A DNA stretch of 19,844 nt from CAZDYI01 sp964509765 (GCA_964509765.1 CAZDYI010000119.1:1-19844); one strand, 5' to 3'. Counted from the first letter of the stretch, positions 1-7,601 are shown. Notes: a model not told the origin generated them from the sequence alone. Numbers and translations are program-made.

Positions 1-688
1 GCTGGGGCTTCGGGACCTCCTGGTCGAAGCGCATCTCCCCGGTCACCGCGACCTGCCTTGCGCCGAGGCTCCGGAAGCGCTCCGCCTGCCCCTCCGACTT
101 CGCGAACACGCCGGCGAATCCCGAGACGAGCCCGGTGCGCAGCGGAAACCTTTTCCGGTCGCGCGCGAGGCTGCTCGTCGGGTACTGCGCGTTGCACATG
201 AACAGCGGCACGCCGCGGGCGCGGGCGCAGGCGATCATCAGCGGCCACATCTCGATCTCCATCACCAGCCCGCACCGCGGCCTGAACGCCCTGAAGAACC
301 CGCGCCACGCCGACTTGAGCTCCAGGGGCGCGTAGACAACGCACAGTCTTCCCTCCTCGATCTCCTTTCCGTACAGGCGCTGCGCCTCCCTCCTGCCCGC
401 CGGGGTGTGCACTGTGACTACGATCCTCTCTGACTGGCCGAGGAGCAGGTCGATCAGGGGGGCCGCCGAGCGGACCTCGCCGAGCGAGGCCGCATGCACC
501 CACACGCACCCTTCCATGTCCGCCTGAACGCGCCCGAGCCGCTCGCCGACGTGTTGCGCATACAGCCTGTCGCGGCGGCCGCGCCAGTGCAGGTAGCACA
601 GCACGAACGGCAGGCCGACGAACGTCAGCGCGGAGTACGCAGCAAGCGCGACGCGCATGCGGCTGCCGTCGAACGCGACCTTGCCCAT
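1..688 (-). CDS. waaA: WaaA-family Kdo (glycosyl)transferase, second paralogue, C-terminus outside window
   Basis: By family this is a membrane-associated GT30 transferase that moves Kdo from CMP-Kdo onto lipid A precursor at the inner face of the inner membrane. Only the first 229 codons are in the window; the frame is open to base 1. A hydrophobic N-terminal anchor (about residues 13-33) is followed by WHWRGRR-like basic residues. Next comes the family motif VWVHAASLGE, with the Glu at residue 71 expected to be the catalytic base, then IVVTVHTPAGRR and later MEIEMWP, matching the ETELWP motif. The ATG at 688 overlaps the TGA of the upstream paralogue by one base (TGATG), so translation is probably coupled and the start is well supported. 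The gene is the third of a cassette with a NeuC-like epimerase. Acceptor and donor sugar are inferred only; transfer of another 3-deoxy-ulosonic acid is possible. Confidence 0.85.
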   Translation of the reverse strand, partial: MGKVAFDGSRMRVALAAYSALTFVGLPFVLCYLHWRGRRDRLYAQHVGERLGRVQADMEGCVWVHAASLGEVRSAAPLIDLLLGQSERIVVTVHTPAGRREAQRLYGKEIEEGRLCVVYAPLELKSAWRGFFRAFRPRCGLVMEIEMWPLMIACARARGVPLFMCNAQYPTSSLARDRKRFPLRTGLVSGFAGVFAKSEGQAERFRSLGARQVAVTGEMRFDQEVPKPQ

Positions 689-1959
689 CAGGCCCGGACC
701 ATCCCGACGAGGCGCTCGGCCACGCGGGTTGTGTCCGCCGCAACCCTCCTGGCCAGCTCGCCCGCCTCCTTCCGCATGCTGCCAAGCGCGGGATCGGTTA
801 CCGCCGCGGCAAGCTCAGCTGCGCCCGACACCCTCACAGCCGCGCCTGCCCTGTCGAACGCGGCGAAGTCCTGCGTGAAGTTGGAAACGTTCGGCCCGTA
901 GGCCACTGCGCTTCCGAGCAGCGCGGGCTCCCACGGGTTGTGCCCGCCCGTCTCGCCGAAGGTCCCGCCGACGAGCGTAACCTTCGCCTCCCTCATCCAG
1001 GCGCCCATCTCGCCGAAGCTGTCTGCGACGAACACCGCGTCCGCTTCCCTGGGCATGGACTCGCTGCGCAGCGAAGCCGCCAGCCCCCTTCTTTCGCATT
1101 CGTCCAGCACAGACCGGCCCCGCTTCGGGTCGCGCGGGACGACGACAAGAAGCACCCTGCCGTCGGCCTTCATTACTTCGGCATGAGCGTCGAGCGCAAC
1201 CGGCTCGTCCGCCTCGTGGGTGGACGCGGCAAGCCAGACGAGCCTGTTTCCGGCCGCGGCCCGGAAACCCTCCCTGACTTCAGTAACGTCCGCAAGAGGC
1301 GGGCTTGCCGCCTTCATCGGCCCGCATGTCTCCAGCGGCCCGGCGGCGCCGAGCCTGCCCAGGCGCCGGGCGCTCGCGTCGCTCGAGGGAACGACGAGCG
1401 ACAGGCGCGACAGCACGTCCGCATGCAGGCCCTTTGCCCTGCTCCTCCTTTCGTACGAATCCTCGGTCACCCTTGCCGACACCCACGCCTGCGGGATGCC
1501 GCGGCCGTGCGCCGTGCGCACGAAGCACGGCCAGATCTCCTGGTCGGACCACACCGCGAGGTCCGGCCGCCAGCGATCGAGGAACCTCGAGACGAACTGC
1601 GGCGCGTCCAGCGGCAGGAACTGGTGGACGGTGCGCGGCGGCATGTTGCGCGAAAGCGGAGCGAGCGAGGTCCTTGACATCGAGGTGACAAGGAACGAAA
1701 GGTCGCCGTCGAGATCCGCCATCGCTCCGACGAGCCCGCGCAGGGCCATCACCTCGCCGATACCCACCCCGTGGAGCCAGGCGAGCCTGCCCTCCGGGCG
1801 GGCGGCTTCGGTGCGCGCGAGCTTCTCGCGCCACCTGTCCGGGTCCTCCCTGCCGCGCGCGAGCCGCGCGCGCAGGACAAAAGGCGCAAGCGGCGCGGCA
1901 AGCGCCCCGAGCGCGCAGTACCCGCGCAGCGCGGCGCCCGTCGAGGCGCCCTCAGTCAA
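688..1959 (-). CDS. waaA: WaaA-family Kdo (glycosyl)transferase, first paralogue, full length
   Basis: At 423 residues it has the usual length of WaaA/KdtA. A short hydrophobic N-terminus (about residues 12-30) leads into an Arg-rich stretch ending DRWREKL. The active-site loop reads WLHGVGIGE with Glu69 where the family normally has (A)AS(V/L)GE, so the Glu is kept but the preceding residues differ. Further family marks are FLVTSMSRTS (89-98), HQFLPLDAP (112-120), SDQEIWP (138-144) and a C-terminal GGTFGETGGHNPWEPA, the Kdo-transferase nucleotide-binding signature. The start is TTG at 1959, overlapping the epimerase stop by 8 bases; no ATG occurs before residue 71, which is too late, so TTG is the best choice. 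Its stop overlaps the start of a second WaaA paralogue. Two adjacent paralogues suggest two sequential transfers or two different acceptors; this is inference. Confidence 0.88.
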   Translation of the reverse strand: MTEGASTGAALRGYCALGALAAPLAPFVLRARLARGREDPDRWREKLARTEAARPEGRLAWLHGVGIGEVMALRGLVGAMADLDGDLSFLVTSMSRTSLAPLSRNMPPRTVHQFLPLDAPQFVSRFLDRWRPDLAVWSDQEIWPCFVRTAHGRGIPQAWVSARVTEDSYERRSRAKGLHADVLSRLSLVVPSSDASARRLGRLGAAGPLETCGPMKAASPPLADVTEVREGFRAAAGNRLVWLAASTHEADEPVALDAHAEVMKADGRVLLVVVPRDPKRGRSVLDECERRGLAASLRSESMPREADAVFVADSFGEMGAWMREAKVTLVGGTFGETGGHNPWEPALLGSAVAYGPNVSNFTQDFAAFDRAGAAVRVSGAAELAAAVTDPALGSMRKEAGELARRVAADTTRVAERLVGMVRA

Positions 1960-3076
1960 CGTCGATGAAGGCCTTCTGCACGCTGCGCCTCCAGAACCCC
2001 GGGTCCTCGAGGACCTTGACGAAGCGCTCGGCCGCCTTGCCGTCGCCGAACTCCTTCTGGCGCTCGTACCGCTTGCCCCACTGCCCGTCGAGCAAAGAGG
2101 AGATCGCCTCCTCGTCCATCGGCAGGCACGGGTGGATCGACGGCCCGGACGCGCGCTGGTGCTGCCTTGTCCCGACGTCCAGGGACGGCACGCCGAGGAA
2201 CGGCGCCTCGCGGACCCCGACCGACGAGTTCCCGACGATGAGCGCGGAGTTCTTGAGCAGCTCCGAGAAGTGCGCGAAGCGCATCGACGGCAGGCAGCGG
2301 AACCGCTCCGGCGGGAGCTGCTCGATCCGCCTGAAGACGTACCTCGACCCCGGGTCGTTGTTCGGCATGATCACGACGAAGCTCCTGCCGGAGTCCTCGA
2401 GCGCGCCGAACAGCCCGTCGAGCTGGTGCTCGATGTAGTGGAGCTCGGTGGTCACCGGGTGGAAGATGCAGATCCCGTAGTCGTCGAAAGGGATCTCGTA
2501 GCGCTCGCGCACCTCGTCGAGGGTCACGCCGCTCGGCCTGGCGTGGCGGTCGAGCTCCGGCGAGCCGACCGCGTAGATCGAGTCCTCCGGCTCGCCGAGC
2601 GCCATCACCCTCCTGGCCGCCTTCTCCGAGCTGACGAAGTGGTGGTGGGAGAGCTTCGTTATGCAGTGGCGGAACATCTCGTCGGTGGTCCCCGAGACCT
2701 CGCCGCCCTCGACGTGGGCGACGAGGAAGCAGCTCGTCGACCCCGCGAACGCGGCCGCGAAGGCCTCCACCCTGTCGCCGTGGACGACGATCAGGTCGGG
2801 CGAGTTCCGTCCGCACACGTAGTCGCCGAAGCCGATGACCGTCCTGCTTAGGATGTAGTCGTACGACTGGCCCTCGGCGACGTTGTTGTAGTTGTGGCAG
2901 AACGTGTTCGGGACCCGCGCGACCTCGTTGACGGTCATGCCGTACTTCTCGATGACGTGCATGCCGGTTGCGAAGAAGCCCACGTCGTGGCCCGCGTCCG
3001 CGCACGCGACCGCAAGCGGCTCCAGCTTGCCGAAGTCGGCGCGGGTGCCGGTGACGAACAGCAGTCTCTTGGGCAT
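1952..3076 (-). CDS. neuC: Hydrolysing UDP-GlcNAc 2-epimerase, NeuC/LegG-like
   Basis: This 374-residue cytoplasmic enzyme belongs to the family that removes the nucleotide from UDP-GlcNAc (or UDP/GDP-diNAc-bacillosamine) while inverting C2, giving free ManNAc or a similar sugar. That is the first committed step to sialic, legionaminic and related nonulosonic acids. Visible signatures are VTGTRADFGK near the N-terminus (8-17), VVHGDRVEA (97-105), HVEGGEVSGTTDE (121-133) followed by RHCITKLSH, the VGSPELD segment, and a C-terminal VGNSSVGVREAPFLGVPSLDVGTRQ. The ATG at 3076 begins MPKRLLFVTG, exactly where the family starts; the longer open frame upstream runs antisense to allantoicase and is not coding. 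It is the first gene of the cassette with two WaaA-like transferases and overlaps the next gene by 8 bases. No NeuB synthase or CMP-sugar synthetase is in view, so the final sugar is unknown. Confidence 0.88.
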   Translation of the reverse strand: MPKRLLFVTGTRADFGKLEPLAVACADAGHDVGFFATGMHVIEKYGMTVNEVARVPNTFCHNYNNVAEGQSYDYILSRTVIGFGDYVCGRNSPDLIVVHGDRVEAFAAAFAGSTSCFLVAHVEGGEVSGTTDEMFRHCITKLSHHHFVSSEKAARRVMALGEPEDSIYAVGSPELDRHARPSGVTLDEVRERYEIPFDDYGICIFHPVTTELHYIEHQLDGLFGALEDSGRSFVVIMPNNDPGSRYVFRRIEQLPPERFRCLPSMRFAHFSELLKNSALIVGNSSVGVREAPFLGVPSLDVGTRQHQRASGPSIHPCLPMDEEAISSLLDGQWGKRYERQKEFGDGKAAERFVKVLEDPGFWRRSVQKAFIDVD

Positions 3077-3187
3077 GGTCGGGTGCCCCGCCCCCCATGC
3101 GGCAACCCGGGACACGGGTATACTTTTCACCCGCAGGCATGGGTCCGAGTGCGGGCGGGGATTGATTTTACAGGGAAAATACGGGAT
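3077..3187. promoter_or_regulatory. Divergent promoter region between epimerase and allantoicase genes
   Basis: These 111 bp separate two divergently read genes and must carry both promoters. On the plus strand TATACT at 3119-3124 is a fair -10 element, although no good -35 lies 16-18 bp upstream. A dyad ACCCG-N5-CGGGT at 3105-3119 touches this -10 and could be an operator. AGGGA at 3172-3176 lies 11 bases before the allantoicase GTG and is its likely ribosome-binding site. On the minus strand no convincing promoter pair was found; TAAAAT around 3164-3169 is the best candidate. Confidence 0.4.
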
Positions 3188-4150
3188 GTGACGGACGACT
3201 CGCCCTATCCGAACCTGGCCCTCGAGCGGCTCGGGTCCGCCGTCACCGGCTGCAGCGACGAGTTCTTTGCCGCGGCCGGGCGGATAATCGGCGCAACCGA
3301 GCCTGTGTTCGCCGAGGGCAGGTACGACGACCACGGCAAGTGGATGGACGGCTGGGAGACGCGCAGGCGGCGCGCCGCCGAGCCCGACCACGACTGGCTC
3401 GAGCTCCAGCTGGGCTCGCCCGCGCTCGTCAAGTCGGTCAACGTCTCGACGCGGCACTTCAACGGCAACCAGCCCGTGAGCGCGTCGCTCGACTGCATGC
3501 TTTCGTCCGCCGGCGGCGGCTGGACGGAGGCCGTCGACAGCCTGGAGCTGGCAGCCGACGCAGACAACTGGTGCAGGCCGGCGGGCGAGGGCCCCTGGGA
3601 CTCCTTCCGCCTGCGGATCTACCCGGACGGCGGCGTCGCGAGGCTGCGCATCCACGGGCTGTTCGTCCACGCCCTCAAGGACGGCGAGGAGGCCGACCTG
3701 GCGTCGATCCTCAACGGCGCCCGGGCGGTCGCGTGGTCCGACGCCCACTTCGGGGCCGCCGGGAACATGCTCCTGCCCGGCGACGGGCTGAACATGGGCG
3801 ACGGCTGGGAGACCGCGCGGCGGCGCGAGCCGGGCCACGACTGGGCGGTCGTCGAGCTCGGGTGCCGCGGCGTCCCGCGGCGGGTGACCGTCGACACGTC
3901 GTTCTTCAAGGGCAACTACCCGGACAGCTGCGACGTCCAGGCCGGCTGCGCCGATGCGGATGCTTCAGGCGAGGAGATCGCCGCTGCATCGGAGGGGTGG
4001 GAGCAGCTGCTGCCCGAGAAGAAGCTCGGGCCCGACCGCGCGCACGAGTTCGAGGTCGATGAGGGCGACCCCGTCACCCACCTGCGGCTGAACATCCGCC
4101 CCGACGGCGGGATCAGCCGCCTGCGCGTGATCGGAACGGCCAGGCCGTGA
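3188..4150 (+). CDS. alc: Allantoicase
   Basis: Allantoicase (EC 3.5.3.4) hydrolyses allantoate to ureidoglycolate and urea in the cytoplasm during purine degradation. The 320-residue product has the family's two-fold internal repeat. The first half shows SDEFFA, then GKWMDGWETRRRR, DHDWLELQLG and a VNVSTRHFNGNQP strand. The second half repeats it with GDGWETARRREPGHDW and VTVDTSFFKGNYP. The C-terminus ends with THLRLNIRPDGGISRLRV. I chose the GTG at 3188 because the recognisable homology (YPNLALERLG) begins a few residues later and AGGGA lies 11 bases upstream. An in-frame GTG near 3159 would add about ten residues. The stop TGA overlaps the next gene's GTG start by four bases (GTGA), so the two genes are translationally coupled. 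A bacterial-size, apparently intact enzyme. Confidence 0.93.
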   Translation: MTDDSPYPNLALERLGSAVTGCSDEFFAAAGRIIGATEPVFAEGRYDDHGKWMDGWETRRRRAAEPDHDWLELQLGSPALVKSVNVSTRHFNGNQPVSASLDCMLSSAGGGWTEAVDSLELAADADNWCRPAGEGPWDSFRLRIYPDGGVARLRIHGLFVHALKDGEEADLASILNGARAVAWSDAHFGAAGNMLLPGDGLNMGDGWETARRREPGHDWAVVELGCRGVPRRVTVDTSFFKGNYPDSCDVQAGCADADASGEEIAAASEGWEQLLPEKKLGPDRAHEFEVDEGDPVTHLRLNIRPDGGISRLRVIGTARP

Positions 4151-4635
4151 GGCTCAAGCTCGAGGCGCTGGAGAGCGAGGCGTTCGCCGGCTACGGGGAG
4201 GTGCTCGAGCGAGGCGGCGGAGAGGAGCGCCTGATCAACAACGGCAGCTGCGTCCGCCACCACGACCTGTCGCGGGTCGACTGCGTCGGGAGCGGCCAGG
4301 CGTCCCTGAGCCTGTTCTCAGCCAGGCCCTGCGAGCTGCCGTACCGCCTGGTGCGCTTCGAGCGGCACCCGCTCGGCTCGCAGGCGTTCATGCCGCGCGG
4401 CGCGGGCGAGTTCTGCGTCGTCGTCGCAGGCGGAACGGACGCGCCCGAGCCGGGGTCGGTGCGGGCGTTCGTCACAAGCCCGGGCCAGGGGGTCAACATC
4501 AGGCGCAACGTCTGGCACCACCCGCTGATCGCGCTCGGCGGCGAGTCGGAGTTCTGGGTTGCGGACTGGGTCGGCGAGTCGGCGAACCTGCAGGAGCACG
4601 ACCTCGAAGGCGAGGAGATCGTGATCGAGCGCTAG
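4147..4635 (+). CDS. allA: Ureidoglycolate lyase
   Basis: AllA (EC 4.3.2.3) splits ureidoglycolate into glyoxylate and urea, the step after allantoicase. The 162-residue product matches the usual length of about 160-170. It carries the family marks INNGSCVRHHDL near residue 30-41, FERHPLGSQAFMP about 75-87, VTSPGQGVNIRRNVWHHPL about 113-131 (cupin-like core with the metal and substrate-binding His pair region), and ends with LQEHDLEGEEI. The start is a GTG inside the allantoicase stop (GTGA). Its TAG stop shares bases with the stop of the convergent DUF2807 gene, so there is no room for a separate terminator. No urease, allantoinase or uricase gene is in the window, so the upstream supply of allantoate is not visible here. 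Confidence 0.93.
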   Translation: MRLKLEALESEAFAGYGEVLERGGGEERLINNGSCVRHHDLSRVDCVGSGQASLSLFSARPCELPYRLVRFERHPLGSQAFMPRGAGEFCVVVAGGTDAPEPGSVRAFVTSPGQGVNIRRNVWHHPLIALGGESEFWVADWVGESANLQEHDLEGEEIVIER

Positions 4636-5390
4636 GCGCCCTCCGGGATCGCGGCCGCTCCGGCCACGGGACCGGGTTCCCCCTCCTCGTCGAGCGCCGG
4701 GCAGTCGCGGTCGATCTCGCCCGCTGAAAGCCCGATCACGGGGATGCCCTCCCGGACCCTGACCGAGCCCCCGGCCGCGGCCGAGCCGGTCACCTCTTCG
4801 GCCCCGCACAGGTCGGCGCGCGCGCCGAACACTATGTCGACGAAGGCCATCTCCGCAAGGAGCCAGCCCTCGGGGCCCTCGACGAGCCTGCTGCCGGACG
4901 CGCCGTAGTAGTTGAGGTCGCCGGTGCTGCCGGAAAGCCCGATCTCGGAGTTGCCCTCGATGTCCACGGTCACCTGGGAATCCCCGACCGCGCACTCAGG
5001 GACGGCCAGCCGCGCGCCGCCGCGCATCACGATGTGGATGAGGCGCCGCTGGGCGGTGATCACCACCTGGAACCGCTCCGCGGTCGTGAGCCTGCGCGCG
5101 AACACGAACAGCCGGCCCTCGTGCCGCTGGCGGATGAACGCCTCGTCCGGGTGCTCGCCGATCTCGAGGCGCGCCTCGACCCCGCAGGCGACCGTCGCGT
5201 CGATGTCGCCGCTGATGTGCACCTCGTTGAACGGGGTGACCTCGTCGATCCCGATCCGGAAGATCCCGTCGCGCTGCCTCTCGTGCTCGCGCTCGGCGAT
5301 TGTCGCACCCGCCATGTAGGCCGCAGGCAGGCCGATGACCGCGACCGCCGCGGCCACGGCCCACATGAGCCTTTTCGGGCTCAGCCTCAT
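4632..5390 (-). CDS. Membrane-anchored DUF2807 (GIN domain) protein
   Basis: Function unknown. The 252-residue protein begins MRLSPKRLMW followed by one hydrophobic segment (about residues 9-30), best read as a signal anchor or uncleaved signal, so the bulk would face the periplasm. The rest resembles the DUF2807 'head GIN' beta-helix family: FNEVHISGDIDATV with alternating short beta strands, DIEGNSEIGLSGSTGDLNY, then GSAAAGGSVRV near the end, a run of Gly/Ser turns typical of that solenoid. Four cysteines (for example VACGVEA, PECAVGD, DLCGAEE) could pair. The ATG at 5390 overlaps the permease stop by 4 bases (ATGA), making it the last gene of the GntR-ABC set. The long frame further upstream in the same register is antisense noise. 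It probably works with the transporter at the envelope; this is inference from position. Confidence 0.75.
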   Translation of the reverse strand: MRLSPKRLMWAVAAAVAVIGLPAAYMAGATIAEREHERQRDGIFRIGIDEVTPFNEVHISGDIDATVACGVEARLEIGEHPDEAFIRQRHEGRLFVFARRLTTAERFQVVITAQRRLIHIVMRGGARLAVPECAVGDSQVTVDIEGNSEIGLSGSTGDLNYYGASGSRLVEGPEGWLLAEMAFVDIVFGARADLCGAEEVTGSAAAGGSVRVREGIPVIGLSAGEIDRDCPALDEEGEPGPVAGAAAIPEGA

Positions 5391-6280
5391 GACACCGGCA
5401 TCGCCCTGCGCCTGGAGCGCCAGGCGAGGAACCCGAACGCGGCCGATGCCGCCGCCGCCGCCGCGACCATCCCGGCGAGCTCGGCCCCCGCCGCGGGCAT
5501 CCTCCCGTGCCGGAGGACGCCGAGCGCGTAGCTGCCGAAGGTCTCCGGGTACCACAGCAGGAAGTCGGCGAAGTCGAAGCCGATGAACCTGACCATGAAG
5601 GCGAGCATGTACGCAGAGACGAACGTCGCGAGCCAGTAGCCGCTCGGGTTGCGCCGGCAGAACGCTGCGAACCACAGCAGCGAGACGCCGAACGGCATCC
5701 CGAGGTAGAGCAGGAACAGCGTCCGGCCCGCGAACGTCGCCTGCTGGGCGAGGACCTCGCCGAGGTAGGCGACATAGCCGCTGTCGGAGTAGCGCAGGCC
5801 GATGAAGAACATCGACTCCCACGCCGTGATCACCGTGTTGATCGCGAGCAGGGCCGCAAGGCCGATCGCGTAGCCGACGAACAGCGTCGCGACCTGGACG
5901 AACACCCAGGTCGCGTCGGACACCGGCAGGGACTTCCAGAACATGATGCTGCGGTCGCGGCGCTCCTCGTAGCCGACCACCGACGCAATCGACAGGTAGC
6001 TCATCAGGTACAGGTAGAAGTAGAAGTACGAGACGACCTGCTGGGGTACGCCGCGCGGCGCGACGAGCATCGAGCCGAGGAAGGTCTCGAAGAACGACGA
6101 GCTTCCGCGCGCGGGAACGAGCTGCACGAGGACGTAGCCGACCGGCAGCAGCAGCGCCGCGGACAGAGCGACGTAGATCGGCAGGGTCACGACGGTCCGC
6201 GAGGCGCCAAGGGTAACGCGCTGCGCCGCGACAAGCCGGCGCAGCGGGCTCGCGGCGGATGCCGGGGCCGCGGCGCTCAC
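5387..6280 (-). CDS. ABC-2 type transporter permease
   Basis: The 297-residue integral membrane protein has about six hydrophobic segments: near residues 30-55, 85-105, 125-150, 185-210, 217-235 and a C-terminal one around 263-287. Between segments two and three lies ERRDRSIMFWKSLPVSD, a cytoplasmic coupling loop characteristic of this ABC-2 permease family. It would pair with the ATPase encoded immediately upstream. The start is GTG at 6280, overlapping the ATPase stop by four bases (GTGA). The gene after it begins inside its own stop. Substrate cannot be read from sequence. ABC-2 systems under YtrA-type regulators are known mainly for envelope-stress or antibiotic response, and by analogy this may be one. 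Confidence 0.85.
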   Translation of the reverse strand: MSAAAPASAASPLRRLVAAQRVTLGASRTVVTLPIYVALSAALLLPVGYVLVQLVPARGSSSFFETFLGSMLVAPRGVPQQVVSYFYFYLYLMSYLSIASVVGYEERRDRSIMFWKSLPVSDATWVFVQVATLFVGYAIGLAALLAINTVITAWESMFFIGLRYSDSGYVAYLGEVLAQQATFAGRTLFLLYLGMPFGVSLLWFAAFCRRNPSGYWLATFVSAYMLAFMVRFIGFDFADFLLWYPETFGSYALGVLRHGRMPAAGAELAGMVAAAAAASAAFGFLAWRSRRRAMPVS

Positions 6281-7209
6281 TTGAAGGCGGCCGCGGGGTC
6301 GAAGCCGACCTGCGAGAGGTAGATGTCCGACAGCGTCGCGCCGCTTATGTCGTCGCCGATTTCCCTGAGGTCGCCTTCGGAGGGCCCGCCGCCGGTGTCG
6401 AACAGCATCCGCACCCCGCCGAGTACGGGCTGCTCGTACAGCGGGCCGAGCGAGGCTGCGCGCTCCCGACCGGAGTTCGGGACGTTGACGACCTTGAAGC
6501 GCTCGGCGAGCGCCTCGGAGGTGTCGGACAGAACCAGCCTGCCGCTCGAGATGAACACCGCGTGGGTGACGATACCGATCAGCTCGTCGGGATAGTGGGT
6601 GGTGACCACGAGGCTGCGCCCGCCCTCGCAGTAGTCGGCGAGCAGGCGGTCGTTGAAGTGCCTTCTCGCGGACACGTCAAGCCCCAGGGTCGGCTCGTCG
6701 AGTATCAGCAGGCTCGCGTCCACCGCAAGCGCGAGCGACAGGTGGACGTAGGCGAGCTGCCCCTTGGAGAACGTCCCGCACTCGCGCCGCGCGTCGATGC
6801 CGCCGCGCTCGATGAGCTCGCGGAAGTAGCCCGCGCGGAAGCGCGGGTGGATCGCCTCCATCGCGCCCGCGAGCTCCCTTACCCTGATCCACTTCGGCAG
6901 CGAGGCGACGTCGCTCACGAACGTCGCGACCGCGGTGAGCTCCCGGCGCTGCTGCCAGGGGGTGTGGCCCATCACCGTCACCCTGCCCGAGGTGGGCGGG
7001 TGCAGGCCGAGGAGGATGTTCAGGAGGGTCGACTTGCCTGCGCCGTTGGGGCCTATCAGCGCCACAACCGAGCCGGCCGAGACCTCCAAGCTGATTCCCG
7101 CAAGCGCCTCGACGCTCTCGGCCCCCCTGCCGTAGCGGTGGCGCACCTCCTCGCAGCTTATGACCGTTTCGCCGGCGCCCTGCCCGGCGGGCATCGCGTC
7201 AGCCGCCAC
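6277..7209 (-). CDS. ABC transporter ATP-binding protein
   Basis: The 310-residue ATPase contains Walker A GPNGAGKST (53-61), Walker B LLILDE (167-172), D-loop TLGLD and H-loop THYPDE. The signature helix reads FSKGQ (147-151) instead of the usual LSGGQ, a conserved-position change also tolerated in some YtrB-like ATPases. A C-terminal extension of about 80 residues follows the nucleotide-binding core. The start is taken as GTG 7209, with GGGA eight bases upstream; this overlaps the regulator gene by 11 bases. An ATG five codons later (7194), four bases after the regulator stop, is an equally reasonable start. It should energise the permease encoded next in the same overlapping operon. Confidence 0.88.
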   Translation of the reverse strand: MAADAMPAGQGAGETVISCEEVRHRYGRGAESVEALAGISLEVSAGSVVALIGPNGAGKSTLLNILLGLHPPTSGRVTVMGHTPWQQRRELTAVATFVSDVASLPKWIRVRELAGAMEAIHPRFRAGYFRELIERGGIDARRECGTFSKGQLAYVHLSLALAVDASLLILDEPTLGLDVSARRHFNDRLLADYCEGGRSLVVTTHYPDELIGIVTHAVFISSGRLVLSDTSEALAERFKVVNVPNSGRERAASLGPLYEQPVLGGVRMLFDTGGGPSEGDLREIGDDISGATLSDIYLSQVGFDPAAAFK

Positions 7210-7555
7210 CGGGGCCGTCCCAGTCGAGGCTCCCGGGATCGATCCCGTACAGCCGCAGCCGCCGCGCGAGCGACGGGAGCTCGTTCTCGACGAAGCGCCG
7301 GCGCGCCTCCCCGCGGACGATCTCCAGCGCGCCGTCGGTCACAGTCCTGCCGCCCCTGCCGTCGCCGCGGACCGCGCCCTGCCCCTCGAGCTCGGCGAGC
7401 GCGATCTCCACGGTCCTCGGGTTGGTCCCCGTCGCCATGGCGATCTCCTCGGCGGACGGGACCCGCGCCCCGGGAGCGAGCGTCCCGTCGAGTATCTCCA
7501 TCGAGATCATGTCAACCAGCTGGCCCGAGATCGGGCGGTGGTCGCCGAAGCGCAT
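7199..7555 (-). CDS. GntR-family transcriptional regulator, YtrA subfamily
   Basis: This 118-residue protein is the right size for the short YtrA branch of GntR regulators. Residues 7-70 form the winged helix-turn-helix, with ISGQLVDMI, the GARVPSAEEIA segment and TNPRTVEIALAELEGQG as the recognition region; the short C-terminal tail is mostly helical, with no large effector domain. YtrA-type regulators usually sit first in, and repress, an operon for an ABC exporter, as here. The ATG at 7555 starts MRFGDHRPIS, the normal beginning of the family; longer frames upstream overlap gltD on the same strand and are rejected. A gap of 46 bp separates it from the gltD stop, with no strong terminator seen, so read-through from gltBD is possible. 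Confidence 0.85.
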   Translation of the reverse strand: MRFGDHRPISGQLVDMISMEILDGTLAPGARVPSAEEIAMATGTNPRTVEIALAELEGQGAVRGDGRGGRTVTDGALEIVRGEARRRFVENELPSLARRLRLYGIDPGSLDWDGPGGG

Positions 7556-7601
7556 CAGCTTGCAGGCTGCGGGTTCCCTTGCCTCGGCGCGGCGCGGCGG
7601 C

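Noticed and set aside
1220..2851. Long plus-strand open frame (543 codons) over the WaaA and epimerase genes
   Set aside because: It is antisense to two clearly recognised genes, has low-complexity Arg/Ala/Pro composition and no family motifs; such shadow frames are usual in GC-rich DNA.
3077..3838. N-terminal extension of the epimerase frame to 628 residues
   Set aside because: The extension is antisense to allantoicase; family homology starts at the ATG at 3076.
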